From Isoperla grammatica (taxonomy: Eukaryota > Arthropoda > Insecta > Plecoptera > Perlodidae): a stretch of 64,000 bases of DNA. Under the pieces are notes generated by a model. The model made no database searches. It saw only the letters and a program-made list of their open reading frames with translations, and was not told the DNA's origin. The position numbers and the translations under genes were made by a program. Below are positions 42,501-57,240 of this stretch, one piece after another (positions within the stretch are counted from its first letter, which is position 1; each line of letters opens with the position of its first letter). The DNA lies in NCBI GenBank assembly GCA_945910005.1, contig OX246737.1:84103414-84167413 (forward strand). The letters run 5' to 3'.

Positions 42501-45500
42501 AATAAACCCTGCGCTAAGTCAGTGACATGAGAGCAACTACATGCAACATAAGAAGACAACGCATGTTTCCTCGCTTGTCACGGTAACTGTACTTGATAAA
42601 CCCTGCGCTAAGTCAGTTACATGAGAGCAACTACATGCAACAAATTAGGACAACGCATGTTTCCTCGCTTGTGAAGGTGACTGTACTTGATAAACCCTGC
42701 GCTAAGTCAGTGACATGAGAGCAACTACATGAAACATATTAGGACAACGCATGTTTCCTCGCTTGTGACGGTGACTGTACGTGATAAACCCTGCGCTAAG
42801 TCAGTGACATGAGAGCAACTACATGCAACATATGAAGACAACGCATGTTTCCTCGCATGTGAAGGTGACTGTACTTGATAAACCCTGCGCTAAGTCAGTG
42901 ACATGAGAGCAACTACATGCAACATATGAAGACAACGCATGTTTCCTCGCTTGTGAAGGTGACTGTACTTGATAAACCCTGCGCTAAGTCAGTGACATGA
43001 GAGCAACTGCATGCAACATATGAAGACAACGCATGTTTCCTCGCTTGTCACGGTAACTGTACATGATAAACCCTGCGCTAAGTCAGTTACATGAGAGCAA
43101 CTACATGCAACATATTACGACAACGCATGTTTCCTCGCTTGTGAAGGTGACTGTACTTGATAAACACTGCGCTAAGTCAGTGACATGAGAGCAACTACAT
43201 GCAACATATGAAGACAACACATGTTTCCTCGCTTGTGACGGTGACTGTACGTGATAAACCCTGCGTGAAGTCAGTGACATGAAAGCAACTACATGCAACA
43301 TATTAGGACAACGCATGTTTCCTCGCTTGTGAAGGTGACTGTACTTGATAAACCCTTCGCTAAGTCAGTGACATGAGAGCAACTACATGCAACAAATTAG
43401 GACAACGCATGTTTCCTCGCTTGTGAAGGTGACTGTACTTGATAAACCCTGCGCTAAGTCATTGACATGAGAGCAACTACATGAAACATATTAGGACAAC
43501 GCATGTTTCCTCGCTTGTGACGGTGACTGTACGTGATAAACCCTGCTCTAAGTCAGTGACATGAGAGCAACTACATGCAACATATGAAGACAACGCATGT
43601 TTCCTCGCTTGTGAAGGTGACTGTACTTGATAAACCCTGCGCTAAGTCAGTGACATGAGAGCAACTACATGCAACATATGAAGACAACGCATGTTTCCTC
43701 GCTTGTGAAGGTGACTGTACTTGATGAACCCTGCGCTAAGTCAGTGACATGAGAGCAACTACATGCAACATATGAAACCAACGCATGTTTCCTCGCTTGT
43801 CACGGTAACTGTAAATGATAAACCCTGCGCTAAGTCAGTGACATGAGAGCAACTACATGCAACATATTAGCACAATGCATGTTTCCTCGCTTGTGAAGGT
43901 GACTGTACTTGATAAACCCTGCGCTAAGTCAGTAACATGAGAGCAACTACATGCAACATATGAAGACAACACATGTTTCCTCGCTTGTGACGGTGACTGT
44001 ACGTGATAAACCCTGCGTGAAGTCAGTGACATGAAAGCAACTACATGCAACATATTAGGACAACGCATGTTTCCTCGCTTGTGACGGTGACTGAACGTGA
44101 TTAACCCTGCGCTAAGTCAGTGACATGAGAGCAACTACATGCAACATATGAAGACAACGCATGTTTCATCGCTTGTTACGGTGACTGTACTTGATAAACC
44201 CTGCGCTAAGTCAGTGACATGAAAGCAACTACATGCAACATATGAAGACAACGCATGTTTCCTCGCTTGTCACGGTAACTGTACTTGATAAACCCTGCGC
44301 TAAGTCAGTGACATGAGAGCAACTACATGCAACAAATTAGGACAACGCATGTTTCCTCGCTTGTGAAGGTGACTGTACGTGATAATCCCTGCGCTGAGTC
44401 AGTGACATGAGGGCAACTACATGAAACATATGAAGACAACGCATGTTTCCTCGCTTGTGAAGGTGACTGTACTTGATAAACCCTGCGCTAAGTCAGTGAC
44501 ATGAGAGCAACTACATGCAACATATTAGGACAACGCATGTTTCCTCGCTTGTGACGGTGACTGTACTTGATAAACCCTGCGCTAGGTCAGTGACATGAGA
44601 GCAACTACATGCAACATATTAGGACAACGCATGTTTCCTCGCTTGTGACGGTGACTGTACGTGATAAACCCTGCGCTAAGTCAGTGACATGAGAGCAACT
44701 ACATGCAACATATGAAGACAACGCATGTTTCCTCGCTTGTGACGGTGACTGTACGTGATAAACCCTGCGCTATTTAGTGACATGAGAGCAACTACATGCA
44801 ACATATTAGGACAACGCATGTTTCCTCGCTTGTGAAGGTGACTGTACTTGATAAACCCTGCGATCAGTCAGTGACATGAGAGCAACTACATACAACATAT
44901 GAAGACAACGCATGTTTCATCGCTTGTTAAGGTGACTGTACGTGATAAACCCTGCGCTCAGTCAGTGACATGAGAGCAACTACATGCAACATATGAAGAC
45001 AACGCATGTTTCATCGCTTGTTAAGGTGACTGTACGTGATAAACCCTGCGCTAAGTCAGTGACATGAAAGCAACTACATGCAACATATGAAGACAACGCA
45101 TGTTTTCTTGCTTGAGACGGTGACTGTACTTGATAACCCTTCCGCTAAGTCAGTGACATGAGAGCAACTACATGCAACATATGAAGACAACGCATGTTTC
45201 CTCGCTTGTGACGGTGACTGTACGTGATAAACCCTGCGCTAAGTCAGTGACATGAGAGCAACTACATGCAACATATGAAGACAACGCATGTTTCCTCGCT
45301 TGTGAGGGTGACTGTACTTGATAAACCCTGCGCTAAGTCAGTGACATGAGAGCAACTACATGCAACATAAGAAGACAACGCATGTTTCCTCGCTTGTCAC
45401 GGTAACTGTACTTGATAAACCCTGCGCTAAGTCAGTGACATGAGAGCAACTACATGCAACAAATTAGGACAACGCATGTTTCCTCGCTTGTGAAGGTGAC

Positions 45501-48500
45501 TGTACGTGATAATCCCTGCGCTGAGTCAGTGACATGAGGGCAACTACATGAAACATATGAAGACAACGCATGTTTCCTCGCTTGTGAAGGTGACTGTACT
45601 TGATAAACCCTGCGCTAAGTCAGTGACATGAGAGCAACTACATGCAACATATTAGGACAACGCATGTTTCCTCGCTTGTGACGGTGACTGTACTTGATAA
45701 ACCCTGCGCTAGGTCAGTGACATGAGAGCAACTACATGCAACATATTAGGACAACGCATGTTTCCTCGCTTGTGACGGTGACTGTACGTGATAAACCCTG
45801 CGCTAAGTCAGTGACATGAGAGCAACTACATGCAACATATGAAGAAAACGCATGTTTCCTCGCTTGTGACGGTGACTGTACGTGATAAACCCTGCGCTAA
45901 GTCAGTGACATGAGAGCAACTACATGCAACATATGACGACAACGCATGTTTCATCGCTTGTGACGGTGACTGTACTTGATAAACCCTGCGCTAAGTCAGT
46001 GACATGAAAGCAACTACATGCAACATATGAAGACAACGCATGTTTCCTCGCTTGTGACGGTGACTGTACGTGATAAACCCTGCGCTAAGTCAGTGACATG
46101 AGAGCAACTACATGCAACATATGAACACAACGCATGTTTCCTCGCTTGTGAAGGTGACTGTACTTGATAAACCCTGCGCTAAGTCAGTGACATGAGAGCA
46201 ACTACATGCAACATAAGAAGACAACGCATGTTTCCTTGCTTGTCACGGTAACTGTACTTGATAAACCCTGCGCTAAGTCAGTGACATGAGAGCAACTACA
46301 TGCAACAAATTAGGACAACGCATGTTTCCTCGCTTGTGAAGGTGACTGTACTTGATAAATCCTGCGCTAAGTCATTGACATGAGAGCAACTACATGAAAC
46401 ATATTAGGACAACGCATGTTTCCTCGCTTGTGACGGTGACTGTACGTGATAAACCCTGCGCTAAGTCAGTGACATGAGAGCAACTACATGCAACATATGA
46501 AGACAACGCATGTTTCCTCGCTTGTGAAGGTGACTGTACTTGATAAACCCTGCGCTAAGTCAGTGACATGAGAGCAACTACATGCAACATATGAAGACAA
46601 CGCATGTTTCCTCGCTTGTGAAGGTGACTGTAGTTGATAAACTCTGCGCTAAGTCAGTGACATGAGAGCAACTACATGCAACATATGAAGACAACGCATG
46701 TTTCCTCGCTTGTCACGGTAACTGTACATGATAAACCCTGCGCTAAGTCAGTGACATGAGAGCAACTACATGCCACATATTAGGACAATGCATGTTTCCT
46801 CGCTTGTGAAGGTGACTGTACTTGATAAACCCTGCGCTAAGTCAGTGACATGAGAGCTACTACATGCAACATATGAAGACAACACATGTTTCCTCGCTTG
46901 TGACGGTGACTGTACGTGATAAACCCTGCGTGAAGTCAGTGACATGAAAGCAACTACATGCAACATATTAGGACAACGCATGTTTCCTCGCTTGTGACGG
47001 TGACTGTACGTGATTAACCCTGCGCTAAGTCAGTGACATGAGAGCAACTACATGCAACATATGAAGATAACGCATGTTTCATCGCTTGTGACGGTGACTG
47101 TACTTGATAAACCCTGCGCTAAGCCAGTGACATGAAAGCAACTACATGCAACATATTAGGACAACGCATGTTTCCTCGCTTGTGACGGTGACTGTACTTG
47201 ATAAACCCTGCGCTAAGTCAGTGACATGAGAGCAACTACATGAAACATATTAGGACAACGCATGTTTCCTCGCTTGTGAAGGTGACTGTACTTGATAAAC
47301 CCTGCACTAAGTCAGTGACATGAGAGAAACTACATGCAACATATAAGGACAACGCATGTTTCCTCGCTTGTGAAGGTGACTGTACTTGATAAACCCTGTG
47401 CTAAGTCAGTGACATGAGAGCAACTACATGCAACATATAAGGACAACGCATGTTTCCTCGCTTGTGAAGGTGACTGTACTTGATAAACCCAGCTCTAAGT
47501 CAGTGACATGAGAGCAACTACATGCAACATATGAAGAAAACGCATGTTTTCTCGCTTTTGAAGGTGACTGTACTTGATAAACGCTGCGCTAAGTCAGTGA
47601 CATGAGAGCAACTACATGCAACATAAGAAGACAACGCATGTTTCCTCGCTTGTCACGGTAACTGTACATGATAAACCCTGCGCTAAGTCAGTGACATGAG
47701 AGCAACTACATGCAACAAATTAGGACAACGCATGTTTCCTCGCTTGTGAAGGTGACTGTACTTGATAAACCCTGCGCTAGGTCAGTGACATGAGAGCAAC
47801 TACATGAAACGTATTAGGACAACGCATGTTTCCTCGCTTGTGACGGTGACTGTACGTGATAAACCCTGCGCTAAGTCAGTGACATGATAGCAACTACATG
47901 CAACATATGAAGACAACGCATGTTTCCTCGCTTGTCACGGTAACTGTACATGATAAACCCTGCGCTAAGTCAGTTACATGAGAGCAACTACATGCAACAT
48001 ATTACGACAACGCATGTTTCCTCGCTTGTGAAGGTGACTGTACTTGATAAACACTGCGCTAAGTCAGTGACATGAGAGCAACTACATGCAACATATGAAG
48101 ACAACACATGTTTCCTCGCTTGTGACAGTGACTGTACGTGATAAACCCTGCGTAAAGTCAGTGACATGAAAGCAACTACATGCAACATATTAGGACAACG
48201 CATGTTTCCTCGCTTGTGACGGTGACTGTACGTGATAAACCCTGCGCTAAGTCAGTGACATGAAAGCAACTACATGCAACATATTAGGACAACGCATGTT
48301 ACCTCGCTTGTGACGGTGACTGTACTTGATAAACCCTCCGCTAAGTCAGTGAGATGAGACAACTTCATGCAACATATTAGGACAACGCATGTTTCCTCGC
48401 TTGTGTCGGTGACTGTACGTGATAAACCCTGCGCTAAGTCAGTGACATGAGAGCAGCTACATGCAACATATGAAGACAACGCATGTTTCCTCGCTTGTGA

Positions 48501-50220
48501 CGGTGACTGTACGTGATTAACCCTGCGCTAAGTCAGTCACATGAGAGCAACTACATGCAACATATGAAGACAACGCATGTTTCATCGCTTGTGACGGTGA
48601 CTGTACTTGATAAACCCTGCGCTAAGTCAGTGACATGAAAGCAACTACATGCAACATATGAAGACAACGCATGTTTCCTCCCTTGTGACGGTGACTCTAC
48701 GTGATATACCCTGCGCTAAGTCAGTGACATGAGAGCAACTACATGCAACATATGAAGACAACACATGTTTCCTCGTTTGTGACGGTAACAGTACTTGATA
48801 AACCCTGCGCTAAGTCAGTGACATGAGAGCAACTACATGCAACATATGAAGACAACACATGTTTTCTCGCTTGTAAAGTGACTGTACTTGATAAACCCTG
48901 CGCTAAGTCAGTGACATGAGAGCAACTACATGCAACATATGAAGACAACACATGTTTCCTCGCTAATGACGGTGACTGTACGTGATAAACCCTGCGTGAA
49001 GTCAGTGACATGAAAGCAACTACATGCAACATATTAGGACAACGCATGTTTCCTCGCTTGTGACGGTGACTGTACGTGATAAACCCTGCGCTAAGTCAGT
49101 GACATAAGAGCAACTACATGCAACATAATAGTACAACGCATGTTTCCTCGCTTGTGAAGGTGACTGTACTTGATAAACCCTGCGCTAAGTCAGTGACATG
49201 AGAGCAACTACATGCAACATATGAAGACAACGCATGTTTCTCGCTTGTAAAGGTGACTGTACTTGATAAACCCTGCGGTAAGTCAGTGACATGAGAGCAA
49301 CTACATGCAACATATGAAGACAATGCATGTTTCCTCGCTTGTGACGGTGACTGTACTTGATAAACCCTGCGCTAAGTCAGTGACATGAGAGCAACTACGT
49401 GTAACATATTAGGACAACGCATGTTTCCTCGCTTGTGACGGTGACTGTACGTGATAATCCCTGCGCTAAGTCAGTGGCATGAGGGCAACTACATGCAACA
49501 TATAAAGACAACGCATGTTTCCTCGCTTGTGAAGGTGACTGTACGTGATAAACCCTGCGTGAAGTCAGTGACATGAAAGCAACTACATGCAACATATTAG
49601 GACAACGCATGTTTCCTCGCTTGTGACAGTGACTGTACGTGATAAACCCTGCGCTAAGTCAGTGACATGAGAGCAACTACATGAAACATTTTAGGACAAC
49701 GCATGTTTCCTCGCTTGTGAAGGTGACTGTACTTGATAAACCCTGCACTAAGTCAGTGACATGAGAGCAACTACATGCAACATATTAGGACAACGCATGT
49801 TTCCTCGCTTGTGAAGGTGACTGTACTTGATAAACCCTGCTCTAAGTCAGTGACATGAGAGCAACTACATGCAACATATGAAGACAACGCATGTTTCCTT
49901 GCTTGTGAAGGTGACTGTACTTGATAAACCCTGCGCTAAGTCAGTGACATGAGAGCAACTACATGCAACATAAGAAGACAACGCATGTTTCCTCGCTTGT
50001 CACGGTAACTGTACATGATAAACCCTGCGCTAAGTCAGTGACATGAGAGCAACTACATGCAACAAATTAGGACAACACATGTTTACTCGCTTGTGAAGGT
50101 GACTGTACTTGATAAACCCTACGCTAGGTCAGTGACATGAGAGCAACTACATGAAACATATTAGGACAACGCATGTTTCCTCGCTTGTGACGGTGACTGT
50201 ATGTGATAAACCCTGCGCTA
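39571..50220 (+). repeat. Large higher-order unit, copy 2 (about 10.6 kb)
   Basis: Tandem partner of 25.02-39.57 kb without the two extra blocks. Offset 10562 holds over about 7 kb: GCTGAG at 33831 and 44393, and at 34958 and 45520; GAGATGAGAC at 37789 and 48351. Near 49.5 kb it has one monomer that copy 1 lost (by about 38.9 kb), after which the offset is 10656. Its right half is duplicated again as the 4697-bp unit. Confidence 0.85.
40218..40260 (+). repeat. Truncated 43-bp monomer, third copy
   Basis: Same 51-bp deletion and junction, carried here by the large duplication of 25-39.6 kb. Only one copy exists on this side, consistent with a single 2482-bp unit. Confidence 0.95.
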
Positions 50221-50430
50221 AGTCAGTGACATGAGAGCAACAACATGCAACATATGAAGACAACGCATGTTTCCTCGCTTGTGAAGGTGACTGTACTTGA
50301 TTAACCCTGCGCTAAGTCAGTGACATGAGAGCAACTACATGCAACATATGAAGACAACGCATGTTTCCTCGCTTGTGAAGGTGACTGTACTTGATAAACC
50401 CTGCGCTAAGTAAGTGACATGAGAGCAACT
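45740..50430 (+). repeat. 4697-bp tandem duplication, copy 1
   Basis: Fifty monomers less 3 bp, repeated immediately as 50.43-55.12 kb. ATATGACGAC lies at 45931 and 50628. GAAGAAAACG lies at 45841 and 50538. GAGATGAGAC lies at 48351 and 53048. Both copies share variants not found at 33-39 kb (GAGAGAAACTAC near 47.3 and 52.0 kb; GTGACAGTGAC near 48.1 and 52.8 kb), so this duplication is later than the 25-50 kb one. I found no difference at the sites compared. Confidence 0.9.
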
Positions 50431-53400
50431 ACATGCAACATATTAGGACAACGCATGTTTCCTCGCTTGTGACGGTGACTGTACGTGATAAACCCTGCGC
50501 TAAGTCAGTGACATGAGAGCAACTACATGCAACATATGAAGAAAACGCATGTTTCCTCGCTTGTGACGGTGACTGTACGTGATAAACCCTGCGCTAAGTC
50601 AGTGACATGAGAGCAACTACATGCAACATATGACGACAACGCATGTTTCATCGCTTGTGACGGTGACTGTACTTGATAAACCCTGCGCTAAGTCAGTGAC
50701 ATGAAAGCAACTACATGCAACATATGAAGACAACGCATGTTTCCTCGCTTGTGACGGTGACTGTACGTGATAAACCCTGCGCTAAGTCAGTGACATGAGA
50801 GCAACTACATGCAACATATGAACACAACGCATGTTTCCTCGCTTGTGAAGGTGACTGTACTTGATAAACCCTGCGCTAAGTCAGTGACATGAGAGCAACT
50901 ACATGCAACATAAGAAGACAACGCATGTTTCCTTGCTTGTCACGGTAACTGTACTTGATAAACCCTGCGCTAAGTCAGTGACATGAGAGCAACTACATGC
51001 AACAAATTAGGACAACGCATGTTTCCTCGCTTGTGAAGGTGACTGTACTTGATAAATCCTGCGCTAAGTCATTGACATGAGAGCAACTACATGAAACATA
51101 TTAGGACAACGCATGTTTCCTCGCTTGTGACGGTGACTGTACGTGATAAACCCTGCGCTAAGTCAGTGACATGAGAGCAACTACATGCAACATATGAAGA
51201 CAACGCATGTTTCCTCGCTTGTGAAGGTGACTGTACTTGATAAACCCTGCGCTAAGTCAGTGACATGAGAGCAACTACATGCAACATATGAAGACAACGC
51301 ATGTTTCCTCGCTTGTGAAGGTGACTGTAGTTGATAAACTCTGCGCTAAGTCAGTGACATGAGAGCAACTACATGCAACATATGAAGACAACGCATGTTT
51401 CCTCGCTTGTCACGGTAACTGTACATGATAAACCCTGCGCTAAGTCAGTGACATGAGAGCAACTACATGCCACATATTAGGACAATGCATGTTTCCTCGC
51501 TTGTGAAGGTGACTGTACTTGATAAACCCTGCGCTAAGTCAGTGACATGAGAGCTACTACATGCAACATATGAAGACAACACATGTTTCCTCGCTTGTGA
51601 CGGTGACTGTACGTGATAAACCCTGCGTGAAGTCAGTGACATGAAAGCAACTACATGCAACATATTAGGACAACGCATGTTTCCTCGCTTGTGACGGTGA
51701 CTGTACGTGATTAACCCTGCGCTAAGTCAGTGACATGAGAGCAACTACATGCAACATATGAAGATAACGCATGTTTCATCGCTTGTGACGGTGACTGTAC
51801 TTGATAAACCCTGCGCTAAGCCAGTGACATGAAAGCAACTACATGCAACATATTAGGACAACGCATGTTTCCTCGCTTGTGACGGTGACTGTACTTGATA
51901 AACCCTGCGCTAAGTCAGTGACATGAGAGCAACTACATGAAACATATTAGGACAACGCATGTTTCCTCGCTTGTGAAGGTGACTGTACTTGATAAACCCT
52001 GCACTAAGTCAGTGACATGAGAGAAACTACATGCAACATATAAGGACAACGCATGTTTCCTCGCTTGTGAAGGTGACTGTACTTGATAAACCCTGTGCTA
52101 AGTCAGTGACATGAGAGCAACTACATGCAACATATAAGGACAACGCATGTTTCCTCGCTTGTGAAGGTGACTGTACTTGATAAACCCAGCTCTAAGTCAG
52201 TGACATGAGAGCAACTACATGCAACATATGAAGAAAACGCATGTTTTCTCGCTTTTGAAGGTGACTGTACTTGATAAACGCTGCGCTAAGTCAGTGACAT
52301 GAGAGCAACTACATGCAACATAAGAAGACAACGCATGTTTCCTCGCTTGTCACGGTAACTGTACATGATAAACCCTGCGCTAAGTCAGTGACATGAGAGC
52401 AACTACATGCAACAAATTAGGACAACGCATGTTTCCTCGCTTGTGAAGGTGACTGTACTTGATAAACCCTGCGCTAGGTCAGTGACATGAGAGCAACTAC
52501 ATGAAACGTATTAGGACAACGCATGTTTCCTCGCTTGTGACGGTGACTGTACGTGATAAACCCTGCGCTAAGTCAGTGACATGATAGCAACTACATGCAA
52601 CATATGAAGACAACGCATGTTTCCTCGCTTGTCACGGTAACTGTACATGATAAACCCTGCGCTAAGTCAGTTACATGAGAGCAACTACATGCAACATATT
52701 ACGACAACGCATGTTTCCTCGCTTGTGAAGGTGACTGTACTTGATAAACACTGCGCTAAGTCAGTGACATGAGAGCAACTACATGCAACATATGAAGACA
52801 ACACATGTTTCCTCGCTTGTGACAGTGACTGTACGTGATAAACCCTGCGTAAAGTCAGTGACATGAAAGCAACTACATGCAACATATTAGGACAACGCAT
52901 GTTTCCTCGCTTGTGACGGTGACTGTACGTGATAAACCCTGCGCTAAGTCAGTGACATGAAAGCAACTACATGCAACATATTAGGACAACGCATGTTACC
53001 TCGCTTGTGACGGTGACTGTACTTGATAAACCCTCCGCTAAGTCAGTGAGATGAGACAACTTCATGCAACATATTAGGACAACGCATGTTTCCTCGCTTG
53101 TGTCGGTGACTGTACGTGATAAACCCTGCGCTAAGTCAGTGACATGAGAGCAGCTACATGCAACATATGAAGACAACGCATGTTTCCTCGCTTGTGACGG
53201 TGACTGTACGTGATTAACCCTGCGCTAAGTCAGTCACATGAGAGCAACTACATGCAACATATGAAGACAACGCATGTTTCATCGCTTGTGACGGTGACTG
53301 TACTTGATAAACCCTGCGCTAAGTCAGTGACATGAAAGCAACTACATGCAACATATGAAGACAACGCATGTTTCCTCCCTTGTGACGGTGACTCTACGTG

Positions 53401-55120
53401 ATATACCCTGCGCTAAGTCAGTGACATGAGAGCAACTACATGCAACATATGAAGACAACACATGTTTCCTCGTTTGTGACGGTAACAGTACTTGATAAAC
53501 CCTGCGCTAAGTCAGTGACATGAGAGCAACTACATGCAACATATGAAGACAACACATGTTTTCTCGCTTGTAAAGTGACTGTACTTGATAAACCCTGCGC
53601 TAAGTCAGTGACATGAGAGCAACTACATGCAACATATGAAGACAACACATGTTTCCTCGCTAATGACGGTGACTGTACGTGATAAACCCTGCGTGAAGTC
53701 AGTGACATGAAAGCAACTACATGCAACATATTAGGACAACGCATGTTTCCTCGCTTGTGACGGTGACTGTACGTGATAAACCCTGCGCTAAGTCAGTGAC
53801 ATAAGAGCAACTACATGCAACATAATAGTACAACGCATGTTTCCTCGCTTGTGAAGGTGACTGTACTTGATAAACCCTGCGCTAAGTCAGTGACATGAGA
53901 GCAACTACATGCAACATATGAAGACAACGCATGTTTCTCGCTTGTAAAGGTGACTGTACTTGATAAACCCTGCGGTAAGTCAGTGACATGAGAGCAACTA
54001 CATGCAACATATGAAGACAATGCATGTTTCCTCGCTTGTGACGGTGACTGTACTTGATAAACCCTGCGCTAAGTCAGTGACATGAGAGCAACTACGTGTA
54101 ACATATTAGGACAACGCATGTTTCCTCGCTTGTGACGGTGACTGTACGTGATAATCCCTGCGCTAAGTCAGTGGCATGAGGGCAACTACATGCAACATAT
54201 AAAGACAACGCATGTTTCCTCGCTTGTGAAGGTGACTGTACGTGATAAACCCTGCGTGAAGTCAGTGACATGAAAGCAACTACATGCAACATATTAGGAC
54301 AACGCATGTTTCCTCGCTTGTGACAGTGACTGTACGTGATAAACCCTGCGCTAAGTCAGTGACATGAGAGCAACTACATGAAACATTTTAGGACAACGCA
54401 TGTTTCCTCGCTTGTGAAGGTGACTGTACTTGATAAACCCTGCACTAAGTCAGTGACATGAGAGCAACTACATGCAACATATTAGGACAACGCATGTTTC
54501 CTCGCTTGTGAAGGTGACTGTACTTGATAAACCCTGCTCTAAGTCAGTGACATGAGAGCAACTACATGCAACATATGAAGACAACGCATGTTTCCTTGCT
54601 TGTGAAGGTGACTGTACTTGATAAACCCTGCGCTAAGTCAGTGACATGAGAGCAACTACATGCAACATAAGAAGACAACGCATGTTTCCTCGCTTGTCAC
54701 GGTAACTGTACATGATAAACCCTGCGCTAAGTCAGTGACATGAGAGCAACTACATGCAACAAATTAGGACAACACATGTTTACTCGCTTGTGAAGGTGAC
54801 TGTACTTGATAAACCCTACGCTAGGTCAGTGACATGAGAGCAACTACATGAAACATATTAGGACAACGCATGTTTCCTCGCTTGTGACGGTGACTGTATG
54901 TGATAAACCCTGCGCTAAGTCAGTGACATGAGAGCAACAACATGCAACATATGAAGACAACGCATGTTTCCTCGCTTGTGAAGGTGACTGTACTTGATTA
55001 ACCCTGCGCTAAGTCAGTGACATGAGAGCAACTACATGCAACATATGAAGACAACGCATGTTTCCTCGCTTGTGAAGGTGACTGTACTTGATAAACCCTG
55101 CGCTAAGTAAGTGACATGAG
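50431..55120 (+). repeat. 4697-bp tandem duplication, copy 2
   Basis: The junction lies between GTAAGTGACATG (about 50409) and CATATTAGG (about 50438), and the same GTAAGTGACATG reappears at the far end near 55.11 kb, as expected for a tandem unit. The contents repeat copy 1 marker for marker. Confidence 0.9.
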
Positions 55121-57240
55121 AGCAACTACATGCAACATATGAAGACAACGCATGTTTCCTCGCTTGTGAAGGTGACTGTACTTGATAAACCCTGCGCTAA
55201 GTCAGTGACATGAGAGCAACTACATGCAATATGTGAAGACAATGCATGTTTCCTCGCTTGTGACGGTGACTGTACTTGATAAACCCTGCGCTAAGTCAGT
55301 GACATGAGAGCAACTACATGAAGCATATTAGGACAACGCATGTTTCCTCGCTTGTGACGGTGACTGTACGTGATAATCCCTGCGCTAAGTCAGTGACATG
55401 AGGGAAACTTCATGCAACATATGAAGACAACGCATGTTTCCTCGCTTGTGAAGGTGACTGTACTTGATTAACCCTGCGCTAAGTCAGTGACATGAGAGCA
55501 ACTACTTGCAACATATTAGGACAACGCATGTTTCCTCGCTTGTGAAGGTGACAGTACTTGATAAACCCTGCGCTCAGTCAGTGACATGAGAGCAACTACA
55601 TGCAACATATGAAGACAACGCATGTTTCATCGCTTGTTAAGGTGACTGTACGTGATAAACCCTGCGCTAAGTCAGTGACATGAGAGCAACTACATGCAAC
55701 ATATGAGGACAACGCATGTTTCCTCGCTTGTGACGGTGACTGTACTTGATAAACCCTGCGTTAAGTCAGTGACATGAGGTCAACAACATGCAACATATGA
55801 AGACAACGCATGTTTCCTCGCTTGTGACGGTGACTGTACGTGATAAACCCGGCGCTAAGTCAGTGACATGAGAGCAACTACATGCAACATATGAAGACAA
55901 CGCATGTTTTCTCGCTTGTGAAGGTGACTGTACTTGATAAACCCTGCGCTAAGTCAGTTACATGAGAGCAACTACATGCAACATAAGAAGACAACGCATA
56001 TTTCCTCGCTTGTCACGGTAACTGTACATGATAAACCCTGCGCTAAGTCAGTGACATGAGAGCAACTACATGCAACAAATTAGGACAACGATGTTTTCTC
56101 GCTTGTGAACGTGACTGTACTTGATAAACCCTGCGCTTAGTCAGTGACATGAGAACAACTACATGAAACATATTAGGACAACGCATGTTTCCTCGCTTGT
56201 GACGGTGACTGTACGTGATAAACCCTGCGCTAAGTCAGTGACATGAGAGCAACTACATGCAACATATGAAGACAACGCATGTTTCCTCGCTTGTGAAGGT
56301 GACTGTACTTGATAAACCCTGCGCTAAGTCAGTGACATGAGAGCAACTACATGCAACATATGAAGACAACGCATGTTTCCTCGCTTGTGAAGGTGACTGT
56401 ACTTGATAAACCCTGCGCTAAGTCAGTGACATGAGAGCAACTACATAAAACATATTAGGACAACGCATGTTTCCTCGCTTGTGACGGTGACTGTACGTGA
56501 TAAACCCTGCTTAAGTCAGTGACATGAGAGCAACTACATGCAACATATGAAGACAACGCATGTTTCCTCGCTTGTGAAGGTGACTGTACTTGATAAACCC
56601 TGCGCTAAGTCAGTGACATGAGAGCAACTACATGCAACATATGAAGACAATGCATGTTTCCTCGCTTGTGACGGTGACTGTACTTGATAAACCCTGCGCT
56701 AAGTCAGTGACATGAGAGCAACTACATAAAACATATTAGGACAACGCATGTTTCCTCGCTTGTGACGGTGACTGTACGTGATAATCCCTGCGCTAAGTCA
56801 GTGACATGAGGGCAACTACATGCAACATATGAAGACAACGCATGTTTCCTCGCTTGTGAAGGTGACTGTACTTGATAAACCCTGCGCTAAGTCAGTGACA
56901 TGAGAGCAACTACATGCAACATATGAAGACAATGCATGTTTCCTCGCTTGTGACGGTGACTGTACTTGATAAACCCTGCGCTAAGTCAGTGACATGAGAG
57001 CAACTACATGCAACATATGTAGACAACGCATGTTTCCTCGCTTGTGAAGGTGACTGTACTTGATAAACCCTGCGCTAAGTCAGTGACATGAGTGCAACTA
57101 CATGCAACATATTAGGACAACGCATGTTTCCTCGCTTGTGACGGTGACTGTACTTGATAAACCCTGCGCTAAGTCAGTGACATGAGAGCAACTACATGCA
57201 ACATATGAAGACAACGCATGTTTCCTCGCTTGTGACGGTG
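55121..57240 (+). repeat. Higher-order stretch with copy 4882/4788 bp downstream
   Basis: Matches 60.0-62.04 kb: GCAATATGTG at 55226 and 60108 (offset 4882), the two-base-short CCTGCTTAAG at about 56506 and 61294, and GAGTGCAAC at 57090 and 61878 (offset 4788). The 94-bp change is one monomer missing from the later copy between about 61.1 and 61.2 kb. Both carry the one-base-short AACGATGTT. Confidence 0.83.
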
